A stretch of DNA of 41,915 nt, taken from assembly GCA_945870455.1 (NCBI GenBank), contig CAMBSL010000020.1, positions 1 to 41,915 on the forward strand. The letters run 5' to 3'. The translations under genes were made by a program, and so were the position numbers. Origin of the DNA: Pirellula staleyi DSM 6068. Its GTDB lineage: Bacteria; Planctomycetota; Planctomycetia; Pirellulales; Pirellulaceae. The notes under the pieces are model-generated. The model searched no databases. It saw nothing but the letters and a program-made list of their open reading frames with translations, and was not told the DNA's origin. How positions within the stretch are numbered: the first letter of the stretch is position 1; the number at the start of each line of letters is the position of its first letter. Positions 1-8,354 of the stretch are shown here, piece after piece.

Positions 1-2006
1 TGGTTTTCTATGGACAAAGAGTACCAATCAAACCCTGTCACTTCGAAAAAGCGTTGGGCAGTGGATCTTTTCATCAAAATCGATAGCCCTCCGTTTGCGA
101 AATTCGAGTTTACGCCGCCAATTTCGATCTGAAAGCTTCGGCCATTGACGGTCAGCGTCAGCATGTCGCCAGCTTTCTTTTTAAGCTTTTTCGCTAATAT
201 TGGACCGATGAAAACGTGATCGCTGTCGACAAGTTGGCGAGCTTGTTCGGTTGGCATCCCCTTGGGCTCGGTTGGAAAGGGGGCTTCCGCTGGAAACTCG
301 CGAACCAAGCACAAAACGTTTTCTTCGTCCGCTTGGCACCAGATGAAACGGATCGCGTTGGACCAGTTGACGCCCGGAAGTTTCTCGATCATTTCCCGCA
401 ACGGATCTTCCGAGTCGATCAATAACGAAGGCGTTCGCGTGCTCACCAGAAACAAGTCGCCGGGCAGTGCGCGGTAGTACCAGCGTTTGATTTCTGCCGT
501 ATTGCTCATCAGTGTTTGCCCAAGCCCAACGGCTCCACAAAGTGAAATGACCAAGAAACCGGCGTTCAGCGAAGTCCGATCTGGACGACGAATCAATTGG
601 TGCTTGGCGATTTCTATCGGAAAACCTTGCCTGCGTTTGACAAATTGATCGACGATCCAAATGAGCGGTATCAACCCAAGCGGTAGCCACAACAAGAAGG
701 AAACTAAAGCCAATAGGCCAGTGTATACGCCCCATTGAGGTGACAGCCACTCGCGATGAACGCAGTACAATCCAATCAAAGCGATGCACCAAAGTATCAA
801 TCCATTTAAAATCGAGCGCCAAGGCAACTTGCTCTGGTCTTGGACCACGGGTTCGCGAAAACTCTCCAACGGCGATACCGCATGCTCGTTTCGAAGAGCA
901 AACCAAACGATTGACAGCGATAAGCATGGAATGAATATCGCGATCGCGACCAAGACGAACCAAGGCACCGAAAATGGATTGGGTGGCGACTGCAAGACAC
1001 TCGACAAAACACGTCCCATAAAAAAGCCAAGCCCACATCCAGCCACTAGTCCAAATGCCACTCCCAACGAGCTCATTACCAAGGCTTCTATCAAGACGGC
1101 GCGATGGATCTGCTGACTGGTCGCACCCAAGCATCTCATGATCGCAAAGTGCGGGCGGCGTTCAGCCAAGTTCATTCGAGTCGAATTGAGCAAAATGTAG
1201 GCCGCCATTGCAATGGCCAGTGCGCTCGCGAACGACAATCCCAGTTCCGTTGATTTCAGCAAGTCATCGGCAATACCGATAGGGCTTGCTCGTTCCTTAA
1301 TGCTCAGCGACTCTGGAATCTTCGACTCGATTTGTTGAACCAACGCCTGTTTCTTGCTCTCATTGCTGTCCGCCAAATACAATCGGTACCGATCAATTTG
1401 GCCAGGCAAGGCGGATGCACTCTGAAGCCAATCCAAGTCCACGATGATTCCGTGTTCGCTGACGAGTCGATTCCATTCTTTCGCGTCCAAAACCTTCTTA
1501 ATGACTAACTTCCGAAAGCCTCGGCGAAATAAACACTGAATCGAATCCCCATCATGCACATTGAGTTGGGATGCAATCAAGGATGAAATAAGGCACTCAT
1601 CCTCGTGCGGCCACTGACTGTCATCTATGTCGAGAGTGGACTGCAAAAACCGCCGAGACTCGGCATCGGAATTAGCCAACGGGATACCCAACACGTTTGC
1701 TCGCGTTTTCGCCTCTTTGAATCGAAGGATCGAACCGCGAATTAACGTTGGCAGCCCGCTGACAACACCCTGATTCAAGGTTGATTCATCGAGTAACGAG
1801 CGCTCGAACCGTCCTCCTTGTCGGTTTACGATATCGTAGGAGGGGAGCCCTTGAACGGCTCCGATAAGTTCACGAAACGATGACCTCGCATTGTGCGACG
1901 CCACGAGGATACCGACGAGCGTCGCAGTCGACAGAACTAAACTGAGCAAAGTAAAGAAGAATCTGGAAGGCCGTTGTTTCCAGTGCTGCCACAGTATTTC
2001 GAACAT
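1..2006 (-). CDS. FtsX/LolC-type ABC transporter permease (3' end beyond left edge)
   Basis: An uninterrupted minus-strand frame of 668 codons starts at the ATG at 2006 and is still open at base 1, so the C-terminus is missing. Residues about 15-35 are a hydrophobic segment after a short basic N-terminus. A large extracytoplasmic region follows, then a membrane block containing an FtsX-like stretch (NLAERRPHFAIMRCLGAT) that is typical of LolC/E and MacB permeases. Further membrane segments and a second soluble domain follow, which suggests the duplicated FtsX architecture. The ATG lies three bases after the stop of the ATPase gene, so the two are translated as a pair. Known members of this superfamily extract lipoproteins or expel peptides and drugs from the inner membrane; the substrate here cannot be read from sequence. 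The family call is firm. Confidence 0.88.
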   Translation of the reverse strand, partial: MFEILWQHWKQRPSRFFFTLLSLVLSTATLVGILVASHNARSSFRELIGAVQGLPSYDIVNRQGGRFERSLLDESTLNQGVVSGLPTLIRGSILRFKEAKTRANVLGIPLANSDAESRRFLQSTLDIDDSQWPHEDECLISSLIASQLNVHDGDSIQCLFRRGFRKLVIKKVLDAKEWNRLVSEHGIIVDLDWLQSASALPGQIDRYRLYLADSNESKKQALVQQIESKIPESLSIKERASPIGIADDLLKSTELGLSFASALAIAMAAYILLNSTRMNLAERRPHFAIMRCLGATSQQIHRAVLIEALVMSSLGVAFGLVAGCGLGFFMGRVLSSVLQSPPNPFSVPWFVLVAIAIFIPCLSLSIVWFALRNEHAVSPLESFREPVVQDQSKLPWRSILNGLILWCIALIGLYCVHREWLSPQWGVYTGLLALVSFLLWLPLGLIPLIWIVDQFVKRRQGFPIEIAKHQLIRRPDRTSLNAGFLVISLCGAVGLGQTLMSNTAEIKRWYYRALPGDLFLVSTRTPSLLIDSEDPLREMIEKLPGVNWSNAIRFIWCQADEENVLCLVREFPAEAPFPTEPKGMPTEQARQLVDSDHVFIGPILAKKLKKKAGDMLTLTVNGRSFQIEIGGVNSNFANGGLSILMKRSTAQRFFEVTGFDWYSLSIEN

Positions 2007-2009
2007 CGA

Positions 2010-2771
2010 CTATGTTCTTTCGGCTTGAGGGCTGCCGACTTTGTTGATCGTGGTTGCACTGGCGGAATCGTCGATAATCAGACCATCTCGTATTTTGACA
2101 ACGCGGTCCGCAGATTCCGCAACCGACAGGTCGTGAGTCACCACGATGAGCGTTTGATCGTGTGTTAACACCAATTGGCGGAATAGTTCTATGACCATGT
2201 GGCCGTTTTCGGAGTCGAGGGCGCCAGTGGGTTCGTCGGCCAGAAGTATCGCCGGCGACATGACAATGGCTCTCGCGATCGCGACCCGTTGTGCTTCGCC
2301 ACCGGAAAGTTCGCCGGGACGGTTCGAATGCTTATTCGACATGCCAACCGAATCGAGCGCTTCGATGGCAATTTGACGAGCTTTGGCAAAATCGACTCCG
2401 TCCAGTCGCAAAGGGACCATCACGTTGTCGATGGCCGTCAGCATGGGAAGCAAGTGGACTTTTTGGAAAACGAAACCCATTCGGCGGCGGCGAAGCAACG
2501 TCTGAGAATAATCATCGAGGTTGGAGATCGATTGACCTTCCAACTGGACGTCGCCAGTATCTGGACGATCCAAGCCACCGAGAATATGCAGCAGAGTACT
2601 CTTACCACAGCCTGAAGGACCGGTGATTGCAACAAACTCACCTTTCCGCACATCAAGGCTAACGCCTCGTAAAGCGGGATGCGAAACCGTCCCGGAGTGA
2701 TAAATTTTTGTGATTTCGGACGCTCGAAGCAGAGGCGAACTCTGCAATGCGTCCTGAATCGTTGACTTCAT
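2010..2771 (-). CDS. ABC transporter ATP-binding protein, LolD/MacB type
   Basis: A 253-residue nucleotide-binding subunit. Walker A (GPSGCGKST) is at residues 51-59, the ABC signature (LSGGE) at 155-159, Walker B (ILLADE) at 175-180 and the switch histidine in VVTHD at 213. The spacing and the PTGALD D-loop place it in the LolD/MacB/FtsE group, whose partners are FtsX-fold permeases, and the next gene encodes one. Its ATG overlaps the stop codon of the upstream M41-like gene as ATGA, which indicates translational coupling. It should sit on the cytoplasmic face and hydrolyse ATP to drive the permease. All catalytic motifs are intact. The exact substrate class is unresolved. Confidence 0.95.
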   Translation of the reverse strand: MKSTIQDALQSSPLLRASEITKIYHSGTVSHPALRGVSLDVRKGEFVAITGPSGCGKSTLLHILGGLDRPDTGDVQLEGQSISNLDDYSQTLLRRRRMGFVFQKVHLLPMLTAIDNVMVPLRLDGVDFAKARQIAIEALDSVGMSNKHSNRPGELSGGEAQRVAIARAIVMSPAILLADEPTGALDSENGHMVIELFRQLVLTHDQTLIVVTHDLSVAESADRVVKIRDGLIIDDSASATTINKVGSPQAERT

Positions 2772-3295
2772 TGGTGAAACCGTTTCATTGCTTCGTCAAA
2801 CAAATGCCTGGCAGCTCGGCCGCTCATCATCTTGGATTTGATCAGTTCGGAAGCCACCGACTCGACCGCTTCCCAGTGGCCGGGTTGGTCAAGGTGATGC
2901 TGTGTCTTGCCCAATAGTCGTCGCTCGAGGCGTTCGGCTTTCTGCTCCGTATCGACACGTGCGAGAGATAACCGACGCAGTGCACGCAGGTCTTGCTGAG
3001 CTCCGCCCCAGTTGTATTCACCCGTGTACCTGGCTTCACTCACCAGACCGCCTAGCAAGATGAGTGCTTCGATTTCGAAGTAATCTTGCTTGCGTCCATT
3101 GCGACCTTTGCCCAACTGTACTGCACCCAATCGAATGGAATTGCGCACGATCGAGAGTTTTTCAACGGAACGTCCCAATGACAAGGCTATGACGGCATGT
3201 CCCGCTTCGTGGTATGCCGTCGCTGCAGAGGATTCGTCTTGCAAAAGCTCTTCGGTTGGTTGGACCACCGACGATGGATGGGGTTGATCGTTCAT
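2768..3295 (-). CDS. Stand-alone M41 (FtsH-type) zinc peptidase domain protein
   Basis: A 175-residue protein that corresponds only to the C-terminal peptidase domain of FtsH. The zinc motif HEAGH is at residues 29-33, and the probable third ligand is Asp102 in a GGAQQDLRAL context that matches the GAxxDL segment of FtsH. There is no AAA+ module and no transmembrane segment, whereas FtsH itself is about 600 residues with both. The start is the ATG at 3295, 18 bases after the stop of the S46 gene, and the end overlaps the ABC ATPase start by four bases. The location inside an S46/ABC operon suggests a cytoplasmic partner of the transporter (inference). It may be an active small protease or a regulatory or substrate-binding relic. 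The fold assignment is good; the function is unknown. Confidence 0.85.
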   Translation of the reverse strand: MNDQPHPSSVVQPTEELLQDESSAATAYHEAGHAVIALSLGRSVEKLSIVRNSIRLGAVQLGKGRNGRKQDYFEIEALILLGGLVSEARYTGEYNWGGAQQDLRALRRLSLARVDTEQKAERLERRLLGKTQHHLDQPGHWEAVESVASELIKSKMMSGRAARHLFDEAMKRFHQ

Positions 3296-3313
3296 ATCGA
3301 TTGACGTGTTGCC

Positions 3314-5392
3314 TTATCGCCCCATCTCGTCTGCCAGGTGTGGAGCGTTGTAGATTGATCGCAAGCTTTCAAGAACTCCGGCAATGTGAACGGCAACAGC
3401 CCTGGAAACGTTGTCGGTGTAGTAGAAATCAGCGGTCAAGCTTTCGATGTTGCCATCAAAGATGATTCCAACCATGGCGCCATCGCGGGAAACCACCGGC
3501 GACCCAGAATTGCCACCGATAATATCGGCGGTGCATACAAAGTTGAAGGGCGTGTCGGCGTTCATCTTGCTTTTGGCGGTATGCCAACTCTCGGGCAATA
3601 CCCAGGGATCCTTTTCCAAGTGAAGCGACTCGTGACTAAACGCGCCGCCCAGGGTCGTTTGAGCAGGGATCTTTTTTCCTTCGGTTTCGTAGCCTAAAAC
3701 CTTTCCAAAAGCCAATCGAAGTGTGAACGTCGCATCGGGATAAACAGAGTCACCTCCCACGGCAAACTTTGCCTCCGTTACCTTCGCATACGCTTGTCTT
3801 TCTTGTTCTTCTAGGCTGTCGGTGGCTTCGTGAACGCGTCGGTACTCGCTCTCGAACGATTTCGCCAAGAGTATAAGAGGATCCTTCGATTCCGAGATGG
3901 CTTGGGTGCCGCCTTCGGATATCCGCTTCCGCTCCGAAACTGCGGTCAGTTTCGTGCCCGCGATGATTTCGGCTGCACGTTGTTTGGGGCTCTTGCCCGC
4001 CAGCGCTGCTATTACCAATGGGTCGTTTGCGCCACGATCATCGATGAGTCGAGCAAGCTCATCCGCGAGCTGAAGCCTCTCCAAGTCCTCGTAGATTGGA
4101 GCTTCGGAGAGAAGCTCTTGGAGAAGCGATTCGCGATTGCTATCTCGAAATTCTCGCAGCCGATCACCGTTCGATTTGCGGTCCTCGCTCGCCATGAGAG
4201 TCAGCGTTTCAGCGATTCCATAGAGTCGGCTTCGAAGAGTTGCTCCTTGGGTCAACAACTCACGACGCTTTTCTAACGACGCGCGGATTTGTTCCCAAGC
4301 CTTCGTCAATGGTGCCAGCTTGCGATCTTGTGAGAGGCGGCTTAAAAGTTCGGTCTCCTGCTGTTTCTTGGAGGCGGTAAAGCTTGGATCTTGGAGACCT
4401 GCGAGCATTCCCGTATAAGCCTTGCGAGAGTTCTGTATACCGAACAAATCATCGCGAGAACGGCGCTGCTGTTCTGGGCCAGCCAACGCATATTGCTGCA
4501 TGAGGATCTCTTTGCGGCGGAGCAAATTCATGGTGCGAGGCATAGCCACATCGCGTTGATATTCAATCGCATCGTGAGTGAAAATTCGACGCGTGCGACC
4601 TGGGTTGCCGGAGACGAAGACAAGGTCTTGGTCGCGTGCTCCCTTGGGATCCATCTTGAGGAAATGTTCGATCACGGCCGGCTTGCCATTCTCGTAAACG
4701 CGGAAAAGCGTTACATCCAGACAGAAGCGAGGGTACTCAAAGTTGTCAGCGTCGCCACCAAAGAATGCCGCTCCTGCTTCGGGCGCCCATACGAGTCGAA
4801 CATCTGTATACTTTTTGTAACGATACAAATGATAGCGGCCTCCACCGTAAAGGGTGACGACATCGCTCCGTAAGCCTGTTGCGTCGAGAGATTCTTTTTC
4901 GATGGATGCCATCTTGGCTTGACGAGCTTTCGCCGCTTCTTGCACAGTCATGCTTTCTTTGATCGAAGCGTTAACCCTTTCCGTAACGTCCTCTATGGAA
5001 ATCAGTTGATTGAGCTCTAAGTCTGGAGTCTTGATTTCATCCGCTGTCGAAGCAGCTAGAAAACCATTCTCGTTGTAGTTGTGTTCTGCCGTTGAGAGCT
5101 TGTAGAGGGTATCGGATGCAACGTGATGATTGGTCAGCACTAGACCTTGCGAAGAAACAAACGAAGCCGATCCGCCCGAATTAAAGCGAACGCTCGAAAG
5201 CATCAGGTGATCAAGCCATGGTTGACTAGGTTCGAAACCGTGAATGGCTTGCAATTGTTTTGTCGGGGTCGCATTGAACAACCACATTCCCTCGTCGCCG
5301 CTCGAAGTCATTGGGACAGCAGAAACAAGCAGGAGAGTCACGACGCCTATCCACTTTTGACTTCCAATCAAACCAAGGGGTTGAGTGTTCAC
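3314..5392 (-). CDS. S46 family dipeptidyl-peptidase (DPP7/DPP11-like), exported
   Basis: A 692-residue protein, close to the usual S46 length of about 700. The N-terminus has a hydrophobic signal-type segment at roughly residues 14-30. The catalytic histidine is in LVLTNHHV (His90 most likely) and the nucleophile is Ser629 in GGNSGSPVV. S46 enzymes are chymotrypsin-fold exopeptidases with a helical cap that remove dipeptides from N-termini in the periplasm. The FDGN segment just after the active site carries a glycine where DPP7 does, whereas DPP11 has arginine, which hints at hydrophobic rather than acidic P1 preference (inference from the family). The start is a GTG at 5392; no other start would keep the signal segment. 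It is the first gene of the tightly spaced run with the M41 domain and ABC transporter. Confidence 0.93.
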   Translation of the reverse strand: MNTQPLGLIGSQKWIGVVTLLLVSAVPMTSSGDEGMWLFNATPTKQLQAIHGFEPSQPWLDHLMLSSVRFNSGGSASFVSSQGLVLTNHHVASDTLYKLSTAEHNYNENGFLAASTADEIKTPDLELNQLISIEDVTERVNASIKESMTVQEAAKARQAKMASIEKESLDATGLRSDVVTLYGGGRYHLYRYKKYTDVRLVWAPEAGAAFFGGDADNFEYPRFCLDVTLFRVYENGKPAVIEHFLKMDPKGARDQDLVFVSGNPGRTRRIFTHDAIEYQRDVAMPRTMNLLRRKEILMQQYALAGPEQQRRSRDDLFGIQNSRKAYTGMLAGLQDPSFTASKKQQETELLSRLSQDRKLAPLTKAWEQIRASLEKRRELLTQGATLRSRLYGIAETLTLMASEDRKSNGDRLREFRDSNRESLLQELLSEAPIYEDLERLQLADELARLIDDRGANDPLVIAALAGKSPKQRAAEIIAGTKLTAVSERKRISEGGTQAISESKDPLILLAKSFESEYRRVHEATDSLEEQERQAYAKVTEAKFAVGGDSVYPDATFTLRLAFGKVLGYETEGKKIPAQTTLGGAFSHESLHLEKDPWVLPESWHTAKSKMNADTPFNFVCTADIIGGNSGSPVVSRDGAMVGIIFDGNIESLTADFYYTDNVSRAVAVHIAGVLESLRSIYNAPHLADEMGR

Positions 5393-5502
5393 GGTCTTCC
5401 GTCCAATGAGTTAAAAAATTGACGCAGGGATCGCGTTTACGCCCGCGTGCGTACGAGTTTGGTAGTAACACGAATAGAAGTATAGCAGAGCATCGGGAAG
5501 TG

Positions 5503-5820
5503 CTAGGACCGTTCGCCCTTTTGGGATTTCATGCGCAGCTTTCGTTCGCGAATATGTTTTGCCGTTAGATCTGCAATTTTTGCGACATAAAGCAGGCCAA
5601 AAACCGCAAGGCAAATCCCTATAACAAACCCGACTAGAACAAGAAATTGGGTGCCGAACCAGCGATCCAGGTAATGGCCGGCAATGCCGGGAATGACCAT
5701 TAAGACCATGACAGCTACGGCTCGCGATATTGCATTCGTGTTGCCTTGTGCTTCGATCCTCGCCAAATCCGTTTCAGAATACGATTCTTCTTCCTCAGAA
5801 CTATCATTTCTTTCCGTCAT
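5503..5820 (-). CDS. AtpZ/AtpI-like small membrane protein
   Basis: A 105-residue protein with an acidic N-terminus, two hydrophobic segments (about residues 34-50 and 58-80) and a basic C-terminal tail. The linker between the helices (GHYLDRWFGT) matches the conserved G-x-x-x-D-x-x-x-GT turn of the AtpZ/AtpI family (ATPase_gene1), small membrane proteins usually encoded next to F-type ATP synthase genes. No atp genes are present here, so this copy is an orphan. The ATG at 5820 is preferred over a GTG two codons upstream because a GGAG lies five bases before it. About 110 bases separate it from the S46 gene, so it could lead that operon or be separate. Confidence is moderate because the family is small and poorly constrained. 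Confidence 0.7.
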   Translation of the reverse strand: MTERNDSSEEEESYSETDLARIEAQGNTNAISRAVAVMVLMVIPGIAGHYLDRWFGTQFLVLVGFVIGICLAVFGLLYVAKIADLTAKHIRERKLRMKSQKGERS

Positions 5821-6018
5821 GAGCACTCCAGTATTGATATTCGAACCAGAAAGTCTTTTGGTAAGTAGTCATTTTGGGGGCTAAAGCCTAGAAATGACCT
5901 CCTCCGGTGAGCATAATCAAAGCCGGTCATTCGCGGGCGTTGCTCAAAAACCGGCCAATTTTTTTTCGCCAAAAAAGCAGATCACTCGCAATTGTGGCGA
6001 CTTGCTGCTTACCCATGG

Positions 6019-7629
6019 ATGGTTGATTCCACCCCATGGCATACGGAGTTTCCATTGAATACCTCGAAAAACAAGCCCACAAGCGTGAAAAAACAGCCCC
6101 CGTCCATTCGCAAACCGGGCAAATCCGCAGGCAAGTCCTTGCCAAAATCGGCTGGAAACTCGTCACTTAGCCCAAAGAAACCGTCAAAAACCAAGGCTAG
6201 CGTCAAGAAAGGAGCAATTCCCAAGAAGCCAGATAGCAAATCTGCAGCCCGAACAGTCAACAATAAAACGATCGCTGTTCGAGCCGTTTCGGCCAAAAAT
6301 CCGCCAAAGAAACCATCCACACAGGCTCCTAGCAAGGCTGGCAGTCCAGCAAAGGTGCCTAAATCTGTCCCCTCGAAATCAGTTTCTAAAAAGCTTGTTT
6401 CGCAACAAAAACAAAAAAACGTGTTGGCACCTCAGGGCAAAGTCGCTTCGAACATTGCTTCTCCCAAATCTACCGTTGCAAAAGCAGGTTTGAAAAACGC
6501 GCCGCTTGCTCCGAAGCAGGCTGCGGTAACGCAAGTTACAGCAAAACCATTTAAACAAACGCTCGTTGCGGCTACGGGCGAAAAATCGAAAGCGGTTTTA
6601 AAAAAGCCCAAATCCGTTTCCAAGAAACAGGCCGATGCCACTATCGAACTTCCGAAGGTAACTCCGAAAAGACCGTCTGAGCCGATACCGCCCCCATCGG
6701 ATACAAACCCAGAAATCGTCGCCAAGATCCGACTCGCGCAGTCAGAAAAGGAGCTTCGCAAAGATCTCGCTCAACCCCCAGCCAAAACATCGCTGTCGCC
6801 ACTCACGCAGGTTCCAAAGATTGAAAAAGGAAAGGATCGTATGATTCTTATGGTGCGTGACCCTTATTGGTTGCACGCCCATTGGGACATCACACGCCAG
6901 TCCGTCGATCGTGCCAAGGCTTCGTTGGCTGAGAATTGGCACACGGTCAAGCCGATTTTGCGACTGCTCAAAATGGACGATTCCGGCACAACCAGCAACG
7001 CCGAATCGATAGATCGCGACATTGAGATCCACGGTGGAGTTCGCAATTGGTACATCGAAGTGAATAGTCCGCCTAGCCGATTTCGGATGCTTATGGGCTA
7101 CTTGACTGCCAACAATCGGTTCTATGAACTCGCGCGAAGCAACACCGTTATCACGCCCGTGCCCGGAGGAAAAGAAGCTTCGGATGATCATTGGGCGGAT
7201 ATTGCAACCGATGCCGAGCACATCTATTCGATGAGCGGTGGCTATTGCGACGATACGCAAACCGGTGACTTGACCGAAGTATTCGAGGAGCGACTGAAAC
7301 GAACAATGGACACCGACGTCCTGTCGCAATTTGGCAGCGGCGCCGAGGGCTCGCTCAAACGGCATAAACACTTCCATTTCGACGTGGACGCCGAACTGAT
7401 CGTTTTCGGATCAACCCATCCAGAGGCCCACGTTTCGGTCGGCGTTGAACCTGTGAAGGTAAGAACGGACGGGACTTTCTCCATTCGGATGCCGTTGCCC
7501 GACCGACGTCAAGTGCTGCCTGCAACGGCCAAAAGTCGCGATGGAGTCGACGAACAAACCGTCGTCATTGCTGTCGAACGCAACACAAAAGTTATGGAAC
7601 CGCTGTCGCTCGACTCAGACGATTTGTAG
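6019..7629 (+). CDS. DUF4912 protein with long basic Lys/Pro/Ala-rich N-terminal tail
   Basis: About 536 residues from the ATG at 6019; an in-frame TTG at 5992 would add nine residues, and neither has a clear ribosome site. Residues 1 to about 230 are low complexity, built from Lys, Pro, Ala, Ser and Val with many KKP, SKK and APK clusters, like the tails of histone H1 or AlgP. From about residue 270 a folded domain begins with MILMVRDPYWLHAHWDI, the opening pattern of DUF4912. A segment rich in aromatic residues (NWYIEV, RFYELAR) follows, then a C-terminal module with a beta-rich GVEPVKVRTDGTF stretch. The biochemical role of DUF4912 is not known to me; the tail suggests binding to nucleic acid or another polyanion (inference). 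It is divergent from the AtpZ-like gene across about 200 bases. Confidence 0.8.
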   Translation: MVDSTPWHTEFPLNTSKNKPTSVKKQPPSIRKPGKSAGKSLPKSAGNSSLSPKKPSKTKASVKKGAIPKKPDSKSAARTVNNKTIAVRAVSAKNPPKKPSTQAPSKAGSPAKVPKSVPSKSVSKKLVSQQKQKNVLAPQGKVASNIASPKSTVAKAGLKNAPLAPKQAAVTQVTAKPFKQTLVAATGEKSKAVLKKPKSVSKKQADATIELPKVTPKRPSEPIPPPSDTNPEIVAKIRLAQSEKELRKDLAQPPAKTSLSPLTQVPKIEKGKDRMILMVRDPYWLHAHWDITRQSVDRAKASLAENWHTVKPILRLLKMDDSGTTSNAESIDRDIEIHGGVRNWYIEVNSPPSRFRMLMGYLTANNRFYELARSNTVITPVPGGKEASDDHWADIATDAEHIYSMSGGYCDDTQTGDLTEVFEERLKRTMDTDVLSQFGSGAEGSLKRHKHFHFDVDAELIVFGSTHPEAHVSVGVEPVKVRTDGTFSIRMPLPDRRQVLPATAKSRDGVDEQTVVIAVERNTKVMEPLSLDSDDL

Positions 7630-8354
7630 CCAAGGCCGTCTCATGTTCGGATCATTCAAAATAGACGTGCGGGGAAAGCTCTGACCGTTGAAACGCTTTT
7701 TCAGAAGAGAGCGATGGTGTCAGCTCTTCTTGACGCTTTTTTCATTGAAGGGCTTTTGTCCACCCGTCCCGCAACCCTCCCTCAATTCACCATCAGCTTT
7801 CGGCTTCGATCCAGGCTCGCCCAACTCCTCAACTTGTAACCTTTCACAGCGCGGGAACCGGACCGATTCTTTGAACCAAGTACCAGCGCACCAATGCATT
7901 TGCTGTGTTTGAGCGTTTTCGTGGCGTTGATGATGGGACTTTCTTTGCGTCGTGACCGAGCGAGTCAGCTCGTTTGGCAGTTGGAAACCTGATACCGCTC
8001 CGCCGACAGGTTTTCCACCGCGTCATGTCGCCGCTTTCGATTTCGGCAGAACCTCCTGCTGGACGGTTTCGCCCTGTCTTTAACCGGATCTTCATCATTT
8101 GGAAATAATTTCTCAAGTCAAAAAATCGGAATCGAGTTTGACTTGAGAGCTAGCATTTATAAAATCGCCGTCGTCGGATTCAACGGGTACTGCGAACGAG
8201 CATCGTCTTTTGCGGGCAAAATGCCAGCTCAAACGGTCTTTAATGCGGTACGACAAGCCCTAGAATTGGACGTCAGGCAGGATGGTTCCTGTTTGAAAAG
8301 GATACTGCGGATGAATGATTTCATCTGCGGACTCGCATGGTTTAGGAGTTTGCG
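7630..8354 (+). other. Long gap upstream of dnaA, apparently non-coding
   Basis: These 725 bases contain only short open frames with no recognisable protein. Near 7703-7730 a seven-base hairpin (AGAAGAG/CTCTTCT) is followed by a run of six T at 7737-7742, a weak terminator candidate for the DUF4912 gene. At 8111-8148 there is a 12-base perfect inverted repeat, listed separately. I looked for a cluster of TTATCCACA-type DnaA boxes and saw none, only loose matches such as TTGTCCACC near 7757. The dnaA promoter should lie here but no convincing -35/-10 pair stands out. Confidence 0.5.
8111..8148. repeat. 12-bp perfect inverted repeat upstream of dnaA
   Basis: TCTCAAGTCAAA at 8111-8122 is the exact reverse complement of TTTGACTTGAGA at 8137-8148, with 14 bases between. 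It lies about 205 bases before the dnaA start. The right arm contains TTGAC followed 15 bases later by TATAAA, which resembles promoter elements with too short a spacer. It could be an operator, a hairpin in the dnaA leader or a terminator lacking a T-run; the sequence alone does not decide. Confidence 0.6.

Noticed and set aside
181-1134. A 317-codon minus-strand open frame
   Set aside because: It is out of frame with the ABC permease, which has an uninterrupted frame through the whole region with clear FtsX features; the 317-codon product is Arg/Ser-rich without domains.
6742-7377. A 211-codon minus-strand open frame
   Set aside because: It is antisense to the DUF4912 domain, and its product has no recognisable family.
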